Source of the DNA: Ophiothrix spiculata
Lineage: Eukaryota > Echinodermata > Ophiuroidea > Amphilepidida > Ophiotrichidae
NCBI GenBank assembly: GCA_000969725.1
Contig: JXSR01S074633.1
DNA: 41,035 nt
Strand: one strand, 5' to 3'
Shown here: in pieces, positions 1 to 11,714 of the stretch
How the letters are laid out: every line of letters begins with the position of its first letter
Position numbering within the stretch: the stretch's first letter is position 1
The notes under the pieces: generated by a model
What the model saw: only the letters and a program-made list of their open reading frames with translations
Told to the model about the DNA's origin: nothing
The model's database searches: none
Translations under genes and position numbers: made by a program

Positions 1-495
1 ACTATAAATGTACTCAAATTGTACTTAAATGATGTTCCAAATGTGCACCTTAGGAATGTTGTACTATTTTTGTACTCGATTTTGTCCAGGGACTGCAGGT
101 ATTTTGCCTTACGTACATGTTATTTTCGTATTTAGCCAAACTCTGCCATCTAGAATACGGTATAGGCATAGAAAAAGGACAGGAAGTAAAATGATTTTGT
201 CGTTAGGGAATGGCCAATACATTTAAGAGAGAGGGCTATGCTCTATATTTTTGTGCAATCAATACTTTGAATTGTTTTCACTTTTAAATCTGGCGCTAAT
301 TTAAAATGATCAATCCGTCAGGGCAATCGACAGCCTTGTCAAGGATGACGTTCCGCACATTAAGTATCATGTCATCCTGCTATTATTTCCTTTGTGTTGG
401 GAGTGCGAGTCTTCATTTAGATACAATTTGTTTTCAAAAGGGCATACACTACATTATTCTACATACGATTAAAGATAATCACTTATAACGGATAT
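1..495. other. A+T-rich stretch, no gene recognised
   Basis: Short open frames here have no recognisable domain and look like chance. No repeat, RNA gene or splice-bounded exon was identified. Confidence 0.5.
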
Positions 496-499
496 TTGA

Positions 500-766
500 C
501 AAAAGAATTGGTCAAATTCTCTCTCCTTCTATGATATCTCGATGTTTGCACCAATGAGTCCAGGACTGTCGCTGGTTCGATCCCCGGTCTCGAAACTTGC
601 TTATGCAGGTTTTCCTCCGGGCGATCTGGTTTTCCTCCTACATCTAAGACTGGCAAATAAATCATCTGGCAGAGGACCCCTAGTGGAAATCAGTACTAGA
701 CACTGATGAGGCAATCCTTTATAAATATGCCATTTTTTAAATAAATTTATTTATTTACTTGAACGA
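500..766 (+). repeat. SINE-like repeat with tRNA-type B box
   Basis: A B-box-like stretch (GGTTCGATCCCCGG, 574-587) is followed by a pyrimidine-rich central motif, two spaced copies of GGTTTTCCTCC at about 608-640, and an A/T-rich tail of ATAAATTTATTTATT type ending near 766. A second copy of the central motif lies at 19590-19710, which supports a dispersed family. The tRNA-like head is degenerate and no good A box is seen 44 bp upstream of the B box. The minus-strand open frame over this repeat is a by-product of it. The family name is not resolved and the ends are approximate. Confidence 0.6.
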
Positions 767-1362
767 CTAAACCAGTTCTTCATTCTTATTATTATTACAG
801 AGGTTCATCAGGATTGTTAGATACACATATCAAGTTTTCTCTACTGACCCAGTAATTGCTTACTTACTAGTAGTGGACGTATCACCAACCACTGTCGCCT
901 TTCTCAACGCTCAAATTCAGATTAGACCAATTTTTATCACCTAGTATGTATATATAAGACAAATAATACTACAAAAGACGCTAATTGACATTGCAATCTG
1001 GTATTGTTACAATGTTGACATTTCGGTGCAATATTAATTTAATTCGTTTTAATAAACTTTTCTATAATACCAGGAGAATGTTTCAACAATCTGTTTTTAT
1101 ACTTTAATATCATCCAATGAAATAGTAATCAGCATCAGGGAATAACGTATCACAGAATGAGTCACATTATTGTAAAGTGTCACTTTAACTATTCTTGGAT
1201 CTTAAGCCTGTAAGCAATTCCTCATGGTAACAAACAAAGGCATTAAAACAGAAATAATCCTCACTTTCATCTGAAATCATTTAAACACGAAGTTTGAATT
1301 CAGCTTTAACTAATAGCTATGTCCAATACTCGACATATAAGCTTAGTTTTGTATTCTTGTAT
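767..1362. other. 3' flank of Ig receptor gene 1
   Basis: No gene was found. On the minus strand this is downstream of the receptor at 1363-2556. Variant poly(A) signals (ATTAAA on the minus strand) occur at about 1104-1109, 1048-1053 and 1038-1043, but no canonical AATAAA is close to the stop, so the transcript end is not fixed. Confidence 0.45.
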
Positions 1363-2556
1363 TCATGATTCGCATGTCGGGTAGTGTGCACTATGTAGTT
1401 CAGCTTTTCTGGCTTTATCAAGAGCCATATACATACTTTGTTGTTCAAGTCTTCTGTGCTCTAATTCATCGTATACTTTATGATTCGGGTTGTTAAGCTG
1501 ACGTGACGCTATATACTGTTCATTCACAGTACTTGGTAACCGGTTAAATTTCACAAATAAACATATACCAATTATTAGAAATACAAAGGCGAGGATACCT
1601 GCAATGCATGTTGCGATAACCCAGAAAAGTAACGACGTTCCTGATGAACACACATCATTACATTGCATCGAGACATCGCTTAAATAATCTTCACCCTCTT
1701 CACTTTGTGGTATCTGAGGCGGACTCTCGGGTATAACAATGTCATGATAATTAATTGGTTCAAAGTCTAATTGTGCCTTGTCCGTGTCTTCGGCATCGAT
1801 GACAACAAGAGGACCTATGTGACAATTTTGTTTTTGTCCCGGAAAGGCTTGACTTGAAATTTCACATAAGAATATCGCCTTGTTATCCGATGATCTTACC
1901 TTAAATCTCAAAACTGAATATATAATATTGTCTCCGACAATTGGCGCATTGGTATCAAATACCGTATTATCACTTGTCCGTGTCCATGTCATTCCAATAA
2001 CAGGTATTGCTTTTTCTGAGCTGCAATTCAATGTAAGAACATCTCCAATATGGACATTAGGTGGCTCTTTAGGTGAACACACCGGATCTACATCCGATGG
2101 AAAATATGTAACTTGCATTGATATTGATGATACCGGAGGCGAGGGTGAAGGGTCAGCGACATTGATAACCTTGCAAAAATATTCTCCGCCTTCGTTTCTT
2201 GTGACATCTATAATAGATAGAAAATAAACAGTTGAGCCATCCATTTGTTGTCTAACCGCTAGAAACACTCGATCATCAACGTTATGAGAAACACCTTCAC
2301 CATAAGACAGCGTAGTTGTGACACCTTTATGAATTCTATATAAAACAACCTGGTCACTCGGGTTAGAATTGTGCACTTCGCAATGTATAGATAGTATTCC
2401 ACCTTCTTCGACAGGATTCACAGGGGCAGTCGCCTCAATATGTGTTTCTGATTTGACATAATGAAAACATCCACAGATCATTAATAAACTCATGTATATT
2501 AGATAATCCATCGTCAGATTTAATTTGAGTTCCTTGACCATCCTTGAGGCTATCAT
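1363..2556 (-). CDS. Two-Ig-domain type I membrane receptor with ITAM-like tail (paralogue 1)
   Basis: A 397-residue single-exon ORF. A hydrophobic signal peptide fits best if translation starts at Met16 (codon 2509-2511, strong context A at -3 and G at +4); Met1 and Met6 are also possible. Ig1 (about 40-150) is V-like with Cys59 and Cys128 in an EGGEYFC motif, but the usual core Trp is missing. Ig2 (about 155-255) has Cys178, Trp191 and Cys231, plus an extra pair, Cys160 and Cys245, that could form a second disulfide. An acidic stalk carries CNDVC (299-303), then a membrane span at about 309-336. The 60-residue tail holds Y362DEL and Y376MAL, 14 residues apart. What is seen is an Ig receptor with paired tyrosine motifs; signalling through SH2 proteins is inferred. 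The nearest relative here is the gene at 20560-21672, same strand. No orthologue is recognised by name, and an intronless ORF in an Ig receptor is unusual. 5' non-coding exons cannot be excluded. Confidence 0.9.
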   Translation of the reverse strand: MIASRMVKELKLNLTMDYLIYMSLLMICGCFHYVKSETHIEATAPVNPVEEGGILSIHCEVHNSNPSDQVVLYRIHKGVTTTLSYGEGVSHNVDDRVFLAVRQQMDGSTVYFLSIIDVTRNEGGEYFCKVINVADPSPSPPVSSISMQVTYFPSDVDPVCSPKEPPNVHIGDVLTLNCSSEKAIPVIGMTWTRTSDNTVFDTNAPIVGDNIIYSVLRFKVRSSDNKAIFLCEISSQAFPGQKQNCHIGPLVVIDAEDTDKAQLDFEPINYHDIVIPESPPQIPQSEEGEDYLSDVSMQCNDVCSSGTSLLFWVIATCIAGILAFVFLIIGICLFVKFNRLPSTVNEQYIASRQLNNPNHKVYDELEHRRLEQQSMYMALDKARKAELHSAHYPTCES

Positions 2557-4532
2557 TGTGGACGTCGAAGTTGTAATTCAATTAATCCAACAGCAGTTGA
2601 AGCAGTGAAGTGGACAACGAGCACGTTGCACTAATTTGATTTAAACACTGAAGCATGTATACCACATATGTCCGTCTGCAAACCATATGACAGGTTATAA
2701 GTTTAACAGCCCATTTTGCTCACCCAAACATTTGTTGTTCAAATTGCTAGCAATTAATGAAATATAAGATTGTCAAGAAGGCAGTTGTTAGCTAGACTTC
2801 AACTCGCAGTGAAATAACTATTGCTGCTTAGATATCATGTCGCGCTGACAAATGCATGGCACACAAGGGAGAAATAGAAGGCGAATAAAGGAGGTACATA
2901 ATCCTGCAAAAACGTAAGCCAATCTTGTGCTTTTCAGGTTTAAGTACCCGAGTGAAACACGCAATTAACTCTCCAGAGTACAAATTGATTCCACCGTAGT
3001 GCAATTTGCCGCTAGCTATGTTAAGTTTAACGCATTCAATATTCATGATCAACTTTTTTTTCTCTCCACAACACAAAACAAGAGACCACAAGAACACACA
3101 AAAACAGCAAAAAGAAGATGCACACCATATAATAAAGAAAACGTCTCATCTCTTGTCGAAATTGGAACAAGCACCCCTGTGGATGATGATGATGTACAAA
3201 ATGCTGAAAATACTGACTAGAATCGGTGAGACCACCCCACGAGCATCGTGTCACCTTACCAAAAATATAAGCAAGTTGTACACTCAACAGACAACATCGA
3301 TTTGGAAATTTTAAAATGATTACCATTATCAGGCGAAATATTGTTTATTCATGGGTATGCTAATGCGGGAGCGTGTTTAGCTTACAGGGAAGACACGTAA
3401 GCTGTAACAATAACAACAAAATCACGTCGAAGCTGGGATATTTTCTTTTACCCTTTGCACGAGGTGATGAATATTTTAGCAGACGACACTTAATTCCCGC
3501 CAAAATTGTACTCTCTATTTACTCTAGTTCCAATTCATTTCAATGCATCGACGCATTCAAATCACTCAACAAATATAATAAGAACAAAACAAGTTCTGAT
3601 AAATCAATTCAATTAAAGAAAATAAAGACGATTAAGAAAAAGAAGACAAACTATTATGTTTTAAGATAACTCTCAATTTAGCGCGCGAAGAATTAAGGGT
3701 GATAAGGCATTTCGCCGATCACATATATCGATCAGACTACATCGTCTCACATGTAGTACACAGCCTTAATGTATTTACACGAAAAACAACCCAAGGCTCG
3801 CAGATGCACTTTCTATGCAAAGCATAAGAGAATCCTATCTTCTGCTCAAATCGATTGGGAGAATGAAGCAAGAAACGGATTAAATTAAGAATTGCTTTTT
3901 AAGACGGATTTTAAGATGATATCTAGAGTTGCTATTGCATTAATAAAAATGGCATTGACATTTTCCATCGCGTCGTCTGTGTTTATGTAGCCGATTTACA
4001 ATTGCATTCATCTTTAACTTATTACGAGCTATAGTGCAGAAGTGCATTATTAACCATCTTCATTTGATACCGCGTTATAAGCGAATGTATTCAAACGTTA
4101 TTTATCGAGAAAACAGAAACAAAATTATCTAGTAAATGGAAATTTTATTACCAATGAATTCATTCTATTCTCTTTTATAGACTTGTGTTAAAACCTTCCA
4201 CGCTGGTTGTTACATTAGCTATTCTCAAGATACTAAGATAATGAAAACAGAATGTGCTTCCCTCCAAAATTCTCTAAGGGTTGAGAATAAATTAAATAAT
4301 TGCAAATAATTTGCTTCCAATGATAGAAATAAAACATGTGTGTATGTTAATGTAATTACCTTATCTGAATTCTTCAACGCGGAAAATGATAAAAGAAATG
4401 ATTAAAAAATTAATATCAAGTTTGATTTGTGGGTTAAGTATAAATATTGTACATTTCTTCTTTCACTGCCATATCCTATTTTGTTAAATTTAATCAATAA
4501 TTTCTATTTTTGAGAGGTTTGGTGCTAAGTCA
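2557..4532. other. Upstream flank of Ig gene 1, no further gene
   Basis: Several overlapping short frames on both strands at 2828-3326 and 3373-3669 (the last poly-lysine because of A-rich DNA) have no domain and no consistent frame, and are taken as chance. The one notable item is a block shared with the flank of gene 2, listed separately. Confidence 0.5.
2960..3010. promoter_or_regulatory. Block shared by the upstream flanks of both Ig genes (copy 1)
   Basis: About 50 bp resembling 23035-23096. Both copies contain CGCAATTAA, then TCTC, then TACAAATTGATTC, then AGTGCA and ATTGCC or TTTGCC. It lies about 400 bp upstream of gene 1's first ATG, against about 1.36 kb for gene 2. Small indels break any shared reading frame, so it is more likely a regulatory or 5'-UTR remnant of the gene duplication, or a dispersed repeat, than a coding exon. 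Confidence 0.4.
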
Positions 4533-4534
4533 TA

Positions 4535-4778
4535 TGTGATGACTCACCCCGAAAAGGGGGACTTTGCGACATAACACTTTTCGAGAAACTGATGAAAATA
4601 GGCAGCAAAAAAAAAATTCCAGCAGATTTTCTGTTGTAAAATTTGATCGCGTTGATCACTTTCAACAAACAAGGTATCATTTTAAAGCTTATAAAATGTT
4701 GTAACAGATGTAATGATAAAATCAAAATTGATATCATCTGCGAAGTCCCCCCCCCCCCTTTCGGGGTGAGGCATCACA
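4535..4778 (+). mobile_element. MITE, TGTGATG-type TIRs, TA target duplication (copy 1)
   Basis: A 244-bp non-coding element. The left end TGTGATGACTCACCCCGAAA and the reverse complement of the right end TGTGATGCCTCACCCCGAAA differ at one base; the similarity continues through the G-run to ACTTTGC or ACTTCGC. TA flanks both sides (4533-4534, 4779-4780), as in Tc1/mariner-type insertion. A second copy in the opposite orientation is at 36997-37209. The C-run near the right end is 13 bases. Confidence 0.8.
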
Positions 4779-7036
4779 TATTGATTGTAAAAGCGCTCGG
4801 TTATGTTTCTATATAGATAAAGCCCAATTAAAGGAATTTATCACAATTTATTATATATTAAATTGAATGAAATGAAGAAATAAAGAAAAAACAAACTAAA
4901 CAAATAAAAAACCTAAACATACAGCAGTTGTCTTATTCGACGTTACCCATTGGTTCAACTAAATATTAACAATCCGACTATTTCCATTAACACATCATTA
5001 AAAATGTATAGACCTATCATGGTATACCTATGATATGCAGAGAGACCTAACACAAATCGAATCTATTGTATACATTTTTTTGCATAAATTACATATATCT
5101 CTGGAGGTACAGCAAATAAGTAATTAGCAGTTGGATTGCTATAATTAATTAAGCAAACGTTGGTTAATGTTGATTAAGCTAACTGTGGGCAAATATGACA
5201 ACTTTGTTTGTTTGTTTGTAATAGTAATGGTAATGAATATACTAAATAGTTGAATTGCTCTTTGTTAATGCTTTAAAATTCAATATTATTTCAAACAATG
5301 GGTTTTTAAATAAATCATGGAAATTATAAAAATACAAATTAACTAGTAACCATGGTTCTTTTACATAATGTACATTAATCTCATCGTAAACTTTCACCAG
5401 GAAACGAAGACGGTTGGCACAACTTTGGTCTTGTCACAGGATATCAACACGCGATATATTAATGACATTATTTTTATTCTCGAATTGCAACTTACTTAAG
5501 AAAATACGTTACTAGGTTTACGTGGATATACATAATATATAAGTCTCTCCGGTACTTAAGACACTTACAACGGGTTTATGTTCCGGATAGCATATAAACA
5601 CTATTAAATCTTACAGGAACTTGATAGTTTGCAATTATTGCTGCTTTCTCAAATGTCAGTATACTGAAGATGATTGTCACAAAACATGATTGGCAACTGT
5701 TGATAAATTCATGTTAAACATCAAATTATGTAAAAACAGAAATAATAAATCCATTTGAAATATTTAAAAAATAAAACAAACCAACTTAATAGTTAAGAAT
5801 GATTATCTAATAATTGTTTCTTTCTCAAATGACACTGCTGGTAAACTTGAAATCTTCAAATTTCAATATATGTAGGTAGTAATATGAAAAAATTTAAAAT
5901 ATTTTAGAAGCGAAACAAATCATAAAAAGAATTAAAAATTATATCCATGACATGATTGTAATCATTCGTTATTTTATGGTATTAGCAGGTCAGATAAACG
6001 ATTTTTTGCATTAACATTAGTTAATAAAGCTAATTTTTGCAACATGGTTTACGAAGGGGAGGAATGTGAACCTTACTTTTCATCTCCTCATCGTCATTTG
6101 ATGTACATTTTCCAAGCATACAAATACAATTATTGCGCTACGGTATTTGGTCATCAAAATGGCCGCAAAAGAAATTCGGAAGACTCATTTGAAGATATTT
6201 AGTTTCCAAAAATATGTACATTTTAACTGTTTACATAATTTGTTTCTCTTTTAGAATATTTTTTTATTAATTTGATTTGATTAGTGTCAAATAATATCAA
6301 AATAAATCAAACACTGGAAATAAAATATAGCATTTATAGCTACGTTCCGTCTGGTACCAGACACAAACCATTGGAAGGGGACACGTGCCTCCTTGTAGGA
6401 CGATGGGTAAATGTATCAATATGATGTATTGTATATAATGCCCCGTCCTTGAAAAAAAATGAATGAAACATTGTCATTGACTGGTTACCCGAAATTTCTG
6501 GCAGTCGAATTGGTACCACTACCAGAAGCAACCTCTGCAATCAAACCTTTCGCATAAGTGCACATGCCCAATATCCAAAAATATGATCATATATTTCAAA
6601 TACGAACTGCAACACTCCACAAACATAACTTAAGGATATTTATACTAAATATTATATATATTATAAAAACTTCCCAAAGTTGTTAGTTACACAAAAATGA
6701 TGTTTGAAGATGTGTTTACAAATGGTAACCGATGAAAACAAACGAAACATACCGTTTGATTTCTCTGATCCGAACAGTGCGATTTTCATAAATGTAATTC
6801 AAAAAGGTTCCTTTCATGAATATAGAACAAAACATTTATGTTTTTCAAGTACCATTTGTATTTTTCAATTTATGCACAAATGGCCGTTATGTGATAGGCT
6901 GTACTACACAGAAATTGTGTTTCTCGGGCAACTGACTGGGAGAAAAGAAGTAATGCTGCACCAATTGTCAATCGGGTGACAGAGCTTCCATATCATGTAT
7001 GGTTTGGATTTCTAATATTTACGTTATCAATCAATT
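4779..7036. repeat. Diverged duplication unit 0
   Basis: This stretch aligns in order with 9300-10330 and 13680-15110. Shared landmarks are an AAGCTAACTGTGG motif with a following GTTTGTTTG run, the ~230-bp core at about 5455-5690, and the AAAATCCATTTGAAA-like stretch after it. It is the most diverged of the three units. From about 6060 the alignment fades and no gene is seen; an isolated AAAATGGCCGC motif lies near 6160. Confidence 0.6.
5455..5690 (+). repeat. Core repeat, copy a
   Basis: First of seven related ~230-bp cores. Landmarks in order: ATTAATGAC, CTTACTTAA, TACGTTAC, GTGGATATACATAA, AAGTCTCTC, ATTAAATCTT, ACTTGATAGT, AATTATTGCTGCTTTCTCAAA. Others are at about 9775, 10675, 11225, 14165, 17550 and 18095. 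No open frame is conserved between copies. Confidence 0.65.
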
Positions 7037-8160
7037 GCCTCCATAGCTCAGTGGGACCTATGTCACGAATAGGTATATCAAATAAGGTGGAGCCGTTTCA
7101 AGAAATCATTAAAATCATGACAAATGTCTTTATTTTTGATAGAAGTTGTCACCGAACCATAACACTTTTGGTATCATATTAAAGATAATTTATCCAGGTA
7201 CTAAATAAAAAAAGAATTAAAGCCACAGGTTTAGCAATAGTGAAGTAATTGACCAAAATGTCGAGTGGGTCAAGGGTGGAGCCGGTGGGGGTGGCGCCGG
7301 TGGGGGTGGCGCCCATAGGATTACATGCAAAAGTGTACGAAAGTTATGATTTATAAACACATGTATTATTGAAAATAAAAATGCTGGGATCATAATTTTT
7401 TGAATATACTTCAATGAGGTATGTATAATGCTAAAGCATGTGTCGAATATTGACATGTCATCCAAATTTTGTTGTTTCTTAATGCCTTATATGTGGGTAA
7501 TTTTCTCTATACATTACTGTACAAAACATGCATTTACACTCGAAAACTTTAAAACGACATATCTTTTGACCGAGTCGACGTAAATGGTAAAAGTTAAACA
7601 TTTTTCAAAAGAAAATTTGCCGAGGAATCCAATTATGTGATTAATTTTTAGGTAGTGTATGCATGAAAAAAAATTTGACCGATACATGTCCCAAAAATTA
7701 ATGAGTCGTTTCATAGATTTTGACCATCCTCAATATTTTGACCACAATGAGATTGGTCACCAAACGAATTATTTTATAGAAGGCTATCATTACATCCTTC
7801 AAATAATGTTTGTGTCATCTGGATACACCTTTCCCCAACAAAATCTCATTGTGCCAAGTTGGTTGACCAAAATGCACTTTTATTTTATTTTGTACCCTGT
7901 ATAATTTTTACCCATCCCTAAAAATTAGACTTTTTTAGGTAAAATTGAAATCCTCGGAAAGTAAGCTTTCCAGCAATATCTAACTTTGTAGGTTTTAAGT
8001 GTATATATTCAGAGTTACGATCCGTTGAATACAAATTGGCATGGTTTTACCAATGTATTTGTGTGAAACAAAAAATATGACCAGTTAATGACTTATGTCC
8101 AGTGGTTAGAGCACTGGTCTTGTAAACCAGGGGTCCCGAGTTCAAATCTCGGTGGGGGCT
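7037..8160 (+). pseudogene. tRNA-Thr(TGT) gene split by a transposon
   Basis: The first 18 bases of the tRNA (7037-7054, ending CAGTGG) and the remainder (8100-8160, beginning CAGTGG) are separated by a 1045-bp element. Removing the element and one CAGTGG restores the same 72-base sequence seen at 40279-40350, including the anticodon loop CTTGTAA and the B box GTTCAAATC. The break lies in the D-arm, inside the A box, so Pol III transcription and folding should both be lost. The second CAGTGG is read as the target-site duplication. Confidence 0.88.
7055..8099. mobile_element. Dada-like non-autonomous DNA transposon inserted in tRNA-Thr
   Basis: 1045 bp bounded by imperfect TIRs: left GACCTATGTCACGAATAGGT and right, reverse-complemented, GACATAAGTCATTAACTGGT, 14 of 20 matching. 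It is flanked on both sides by CAGTGG, a 6-bp target duplication. The Dada superfamily is known to insert at fixed sites in multicopy tRNA and U-snRNA genes with 6-7-bp duplications; target and duplication length both fit. No transposase is seen: the short frames at 7217-7465, 7514-7714 and 7659-7904 have no recognised domain. A GC-rich near-tandem of GCCGGTGGGGGTGGC lies at about 7278-7313. Assignment rests on target and duplication size, since Dada terminal sequences were not compared. Confidence 0.7.
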
Positions 8161-8163
8161 TTC

Positions 8164-8206
8164 ATTTTTCTTCTTCTTCTTCTTCTTCTTCTTCTTCTTC
8201 TTCTTC
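8164..8206 (+). repeat. (TTC)n microsatellite
   Basis: A near-pure TTC/CTT run of about 12 units directly after the 3' end of the split tRNA-Thr. It could be a replication-slippage tract, or the tail of a tRNA-headed SINE. Confidence 0.85.
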
Positions 8207-9164
8207 CAAATAAAGTGCAGCCCCCATTAGTTTGGGGATTAATGCACTGTGTATAATAAACTGATAATTTGTTATATTAATGAGTATCTTGGTCTTATTT
8301 TAGCGGAGAAAAATTTCAAAGATGTATGAAAACAGGTTTCCTCAAAATAACGCGAAGTATTTTTTCATCGCCCTTCTATGTAGTTGTCTAACTTTACCAT
8401 ACGTTCATACCCTTCACCTGATTGCAAAAAAAAAATCAAATCGACCTTCCCCTTCCCATGCTAATTAGCATAAATAACCATTTTTGAGGGCGCTCTTCAT
8501 ATTTATTTTGCCCATAAAGTCGTAACCAAACAACTTTTCAAATTTTATTTCAGGAACGTATTTGTACTTACATACTGCAAATATGAGCCAAATTTTATTG
8601 AAACATTCCATAGGGAAGTGAGTTTTCAAATTTTGGGCGGGAAAATGTTGACGCGCCACGGCAAAATTTGTTTTGGCCGCCATTTTGGAACAGTTTGTCC
8701 GATTTTCAAAATGTTTTCTTTGTTATAGTTTTTTTTTTTTGAAGTACTCTACCTGTGACCAGAGTTTCAACGTAAAATTACTTCGCGAAAAGCAACCAAA
8801 TTTTGGGTAATCTCTTGTACATCCTTTGCGGTCATCATGATGAAAAAAAATTAGGGGGGGGGACCTAAGGTGGGGTTAGGGTAGGCCTTCAAAGTTGGGG
8901 TGTAGGGGGGTTGTTGCAACCCGGTGACATTTTTGACAATTTTAAATCGCCATTTTGAAAATTATATGTATACTATGTGGCTGAAACTCGTAAGGCATGT
9001 TAGAATTACCATTTCCCTTCTTGATTTGCAAAACACCGATGAATTTCCGTAATTTAGGGGAAAAAAGATTTTGGTGGGCATTTTAGTCAAAATTCCGATT
9101 TTCGACCTGAAAGACCTTTATGACGTCATAACTACGTGACGCCTTGGCTGATTTTTGTCATCAT
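8207..9164. repeat. Duplication unit 1, left part, with conserved TGACGTCA block
   Basis: 8680-9150 resembles 12240-12740 and 18640-19110: a CGCCATTTTGAAAAT-type motif, then TGACGTCATAA, then a TAACGC or TGACGCC motif and a following GATTTT. No gene is recognised. The stretch 8207-8680 has no recognised feature apart from a GGCCGCCATTTTGGA motif at about 8675. Confidence 0.5.
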
Positions 9165-9774
9165 GGTACTGTTGGATAGGGGAGGACCATACCTTATCTA
9201 TTGATAGCAAAACCAATTTTATAAGGGGTTCCATTCAAACATTTTAGGGGTCTCCCCCCCCCCTTGTTTAGACGTGTTATAAAAAAGGCTTGGTTAGACG
9301 AGGGTTAAACACCATCAAAAATGCACATGCCTATGCTATGCAAAGAGATTCAAAAGAATTCCCATACATTGTTTATCACATAAATTACATATCAATGAAT
9401 ATCCAGCAAGCGGAAAACCAACTTGATTGTTTCATACCGACAACCCTGCAGTTGCGTTGTTATTAGTTAAGCCAACCTCGGGCAATCTTTAATAAGCTAA
9501 CTGTAGACCAATACGGTTTTTGTTTGTTTTCTTTATAATAAATTGTACTGAATAGTTGAGTTTTTCTTTTCTGTAGAGTTTATTGAATATATTGGTAACA
9601 TAATTTCAATATATCTACATGCATCAAGAAAATGATAAAAATAAGATGTTGATTTAATAATAATCATGGCTTTTACATAATAGAAATATATTAAAACAAC
9701 CTAATCGTTAACTTACACCGGGAGACGAGACCGTTGGTACGACTCTGTTTTTATCATAATGCCACGCGCAATGT

Positions 9775-10020
9775 GTAATTAATGACATCATTTTTGTTCT
9801 CGAATTGCAACTTACTTAACAAAATACGTTACTAGGTTATACGTAGATATACATAATAAATAAGTCTCTCCGGGACTCAAGACACTTTAAACGGGTATTT
9901 GTACCGATAGTATTTAAACAGTATTAAATCTTCAAGGAACATGATAGTATTTAATTATTGCTGCTTTCTCAAATATCTCTAAACGGAGAACGATTGTAAG
10001 AATAACATGCTTGTCAACTG
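9775..10020 (+). repeat. Core repeat, copy b
   Basis: Close match to copy e (14165 onward). It contains the unoccupied TA site (9850-9851) corresponding to the MITE insertion point in copy e. Confidence 0.75.
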
Positions 10021-10674
10021 TTGATACATTTACTTTAAACTTCCATTTATATAAAAATGAAATACAAAATCCGTTTGAGAATATTTAAGAAGAAAACAAA
10101 TAAAATTAAGCCTTTATAGTTAAAAATGATTATCTAAATATTTGTTCGTTCTCAAAATGACATTGTACGATTGTAACAAAAGCACACTTTACAGCTGCTT
10201 GTAAATAAAGAGTCATTTATATAAATACTTAAATGACAAGCCCATTTGAAAATATTTTAAAAGAGAAAAAAAATATCATAAAGAGTTAAAAATGTATATC
10301 TAATGATTGTAATAAGTGTTGTTTTGTTTTAAAGGCATCCCCAAATAAACTTATAGTTAACAAACATCAAGATAGTTCGTATTTGTGAAACGCTTAAATA
10401 GTTGACTCAAGTAAATATTTGTTAAAGTGGTGTCGCAATTGATTAACGAATCAACGTTTGCTCAAGTATATTGAACAGCAATATAAAAGTGGCCAAACAA
10501 TCAGACATTTGATTTACTTAAATCTAATATACTTATTCAAGACCCGTCAAATGTTAAACTAATGTTGATAATGTCTTCTACATCGACCATGTTTAAGCTT
10601 ATCCCCTGAGACAAAGACATTTGATACAATATTGTCCTTACCAGTACTGCATGGTATCAATGCATGTTGTACAT

Positions 10675-10870
10675 TAAGGACGTTATTGCAAGTTACTTTA
10701 CAAAGTACGTTACAAAGATTACGTGGATATAAATTATGAATAAGTCTTTTAAATGTTTTTGATACTTAAAGCGGGTATTATACTACCAAATATATTAACA
10801 GTATTAAATCTTGAAAGAACTTGATAGTCTGCAATTATTGTTTCTTTTTCAAATGTCTTATATCGTAGGA
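10675..10870 (+). repeat. Core repeat, copy c
   Basis: Carries AAGTACGTTACAAAG, ACGTGGATATA, GAATAAGTCTTTT, TATTAAATCTTGAAAGAACT and AATTATTGTTTCTTT. It is nearest to copy f at about 17550. Confidence 0.7.
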
Positions 10871-11224
10871 ATAGCAAAATGTTTTGGAACTGTTGTTTAA
10901 TACTATTATTGTTCAATATTTTTTATGCAAGTGTCGTGAAAAGGAAAATTGAGTTGCTCGCTGTGCCTAAAAATATGAAGCAAATAAATAAAAGGAAGAA
11001 AGAAAATGAAAAAAAAAACAACAACCCGGGTTTAAATGGTTTTTTGTCTCATTTCTCCTAGTACATATTTTTTACAATCCAACACTTTTTGATCTTTGTT
11101 GATCGATTGATTGATTAACATTACAATGCTTAGCATGTTAGTGCATTTTTGAACAAACAACATTGTCTCTTTAACAACGTGACTTAGTTTTTTCTTAACA
11201 ATATCACACGATGACAACGCGTAA

Positions 11225-11460
11225 TTTAAGATTAATGACGTTACATATTCATTTCCTTATTACGACTTACTTAACACTATTATGTTTCGTGGATATACAT
11301 AACAAATACATCTCTCGGGATTTTATGTTACCTAAACCGATTACTTGCACTGGATATTATTAAACAGCATTAAAGCTTTAAAGAACTTGATAGTCTACAC
11401 TAATTTCTGCTTTCTCATATGTCGCTGTGTTAAGGACGATTCAGGCAAAAAGATATGGCA
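11225..11460 (+). repeat. Core repeat, copy d
   Basis: Carries ATTAATGACGTTACATATTC, CGTGGATATACATAACAAAT, TCTCGGGATTTTATG and AAAGAACTTGATAGTCTACA. It is nearest to copy g at about 18095. Confidence 0.7.
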
Positions 11461-11714
11461 AATGTTGTCATTTTTTTCATATATTTATGCTGATAGTGGA
11501 AAGACAAAGCAAACCCATTTGGGGGGAAATCTAGTCAATAGATAGTTAAAGCGATAAAGGTAATTCAGAATGCATTTATTTACATATTTGTTTTTATGAA
11601 TACTTCCTTGATATTCAAATAAGAAAAGAAGAAGTGCTATCAATTCTCACAAGAAGATTATCATTACAAAGTACGCCCAATCTTCTTTTCCAGATAATTT
11701 TTAGCATCCGATAT

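Noticed and set aside
483-665. 60-codon minus-strand ORF with SRPGIEPATV
   Set aside because: Such peptides are typical translations of a tRNA-type B box; the DNA is a SINE-like repeat.
1880-2227. 115-codon plus-strand ORF
   Set aside because: It is the antisense shadow of the Ig receptor coding sequence and has no domain.
3373-3669. 98-codon ORF with lysine-rich end
   Set aside because: Composition follows an A-rich tract; no signal peptide, domain or conserved copy.
7217-7904. Possible transposase in the Dada-like element
   Set aside because: The three short frames lie on different strands and show no catalytic motif; the element is treated as non-autonomous.
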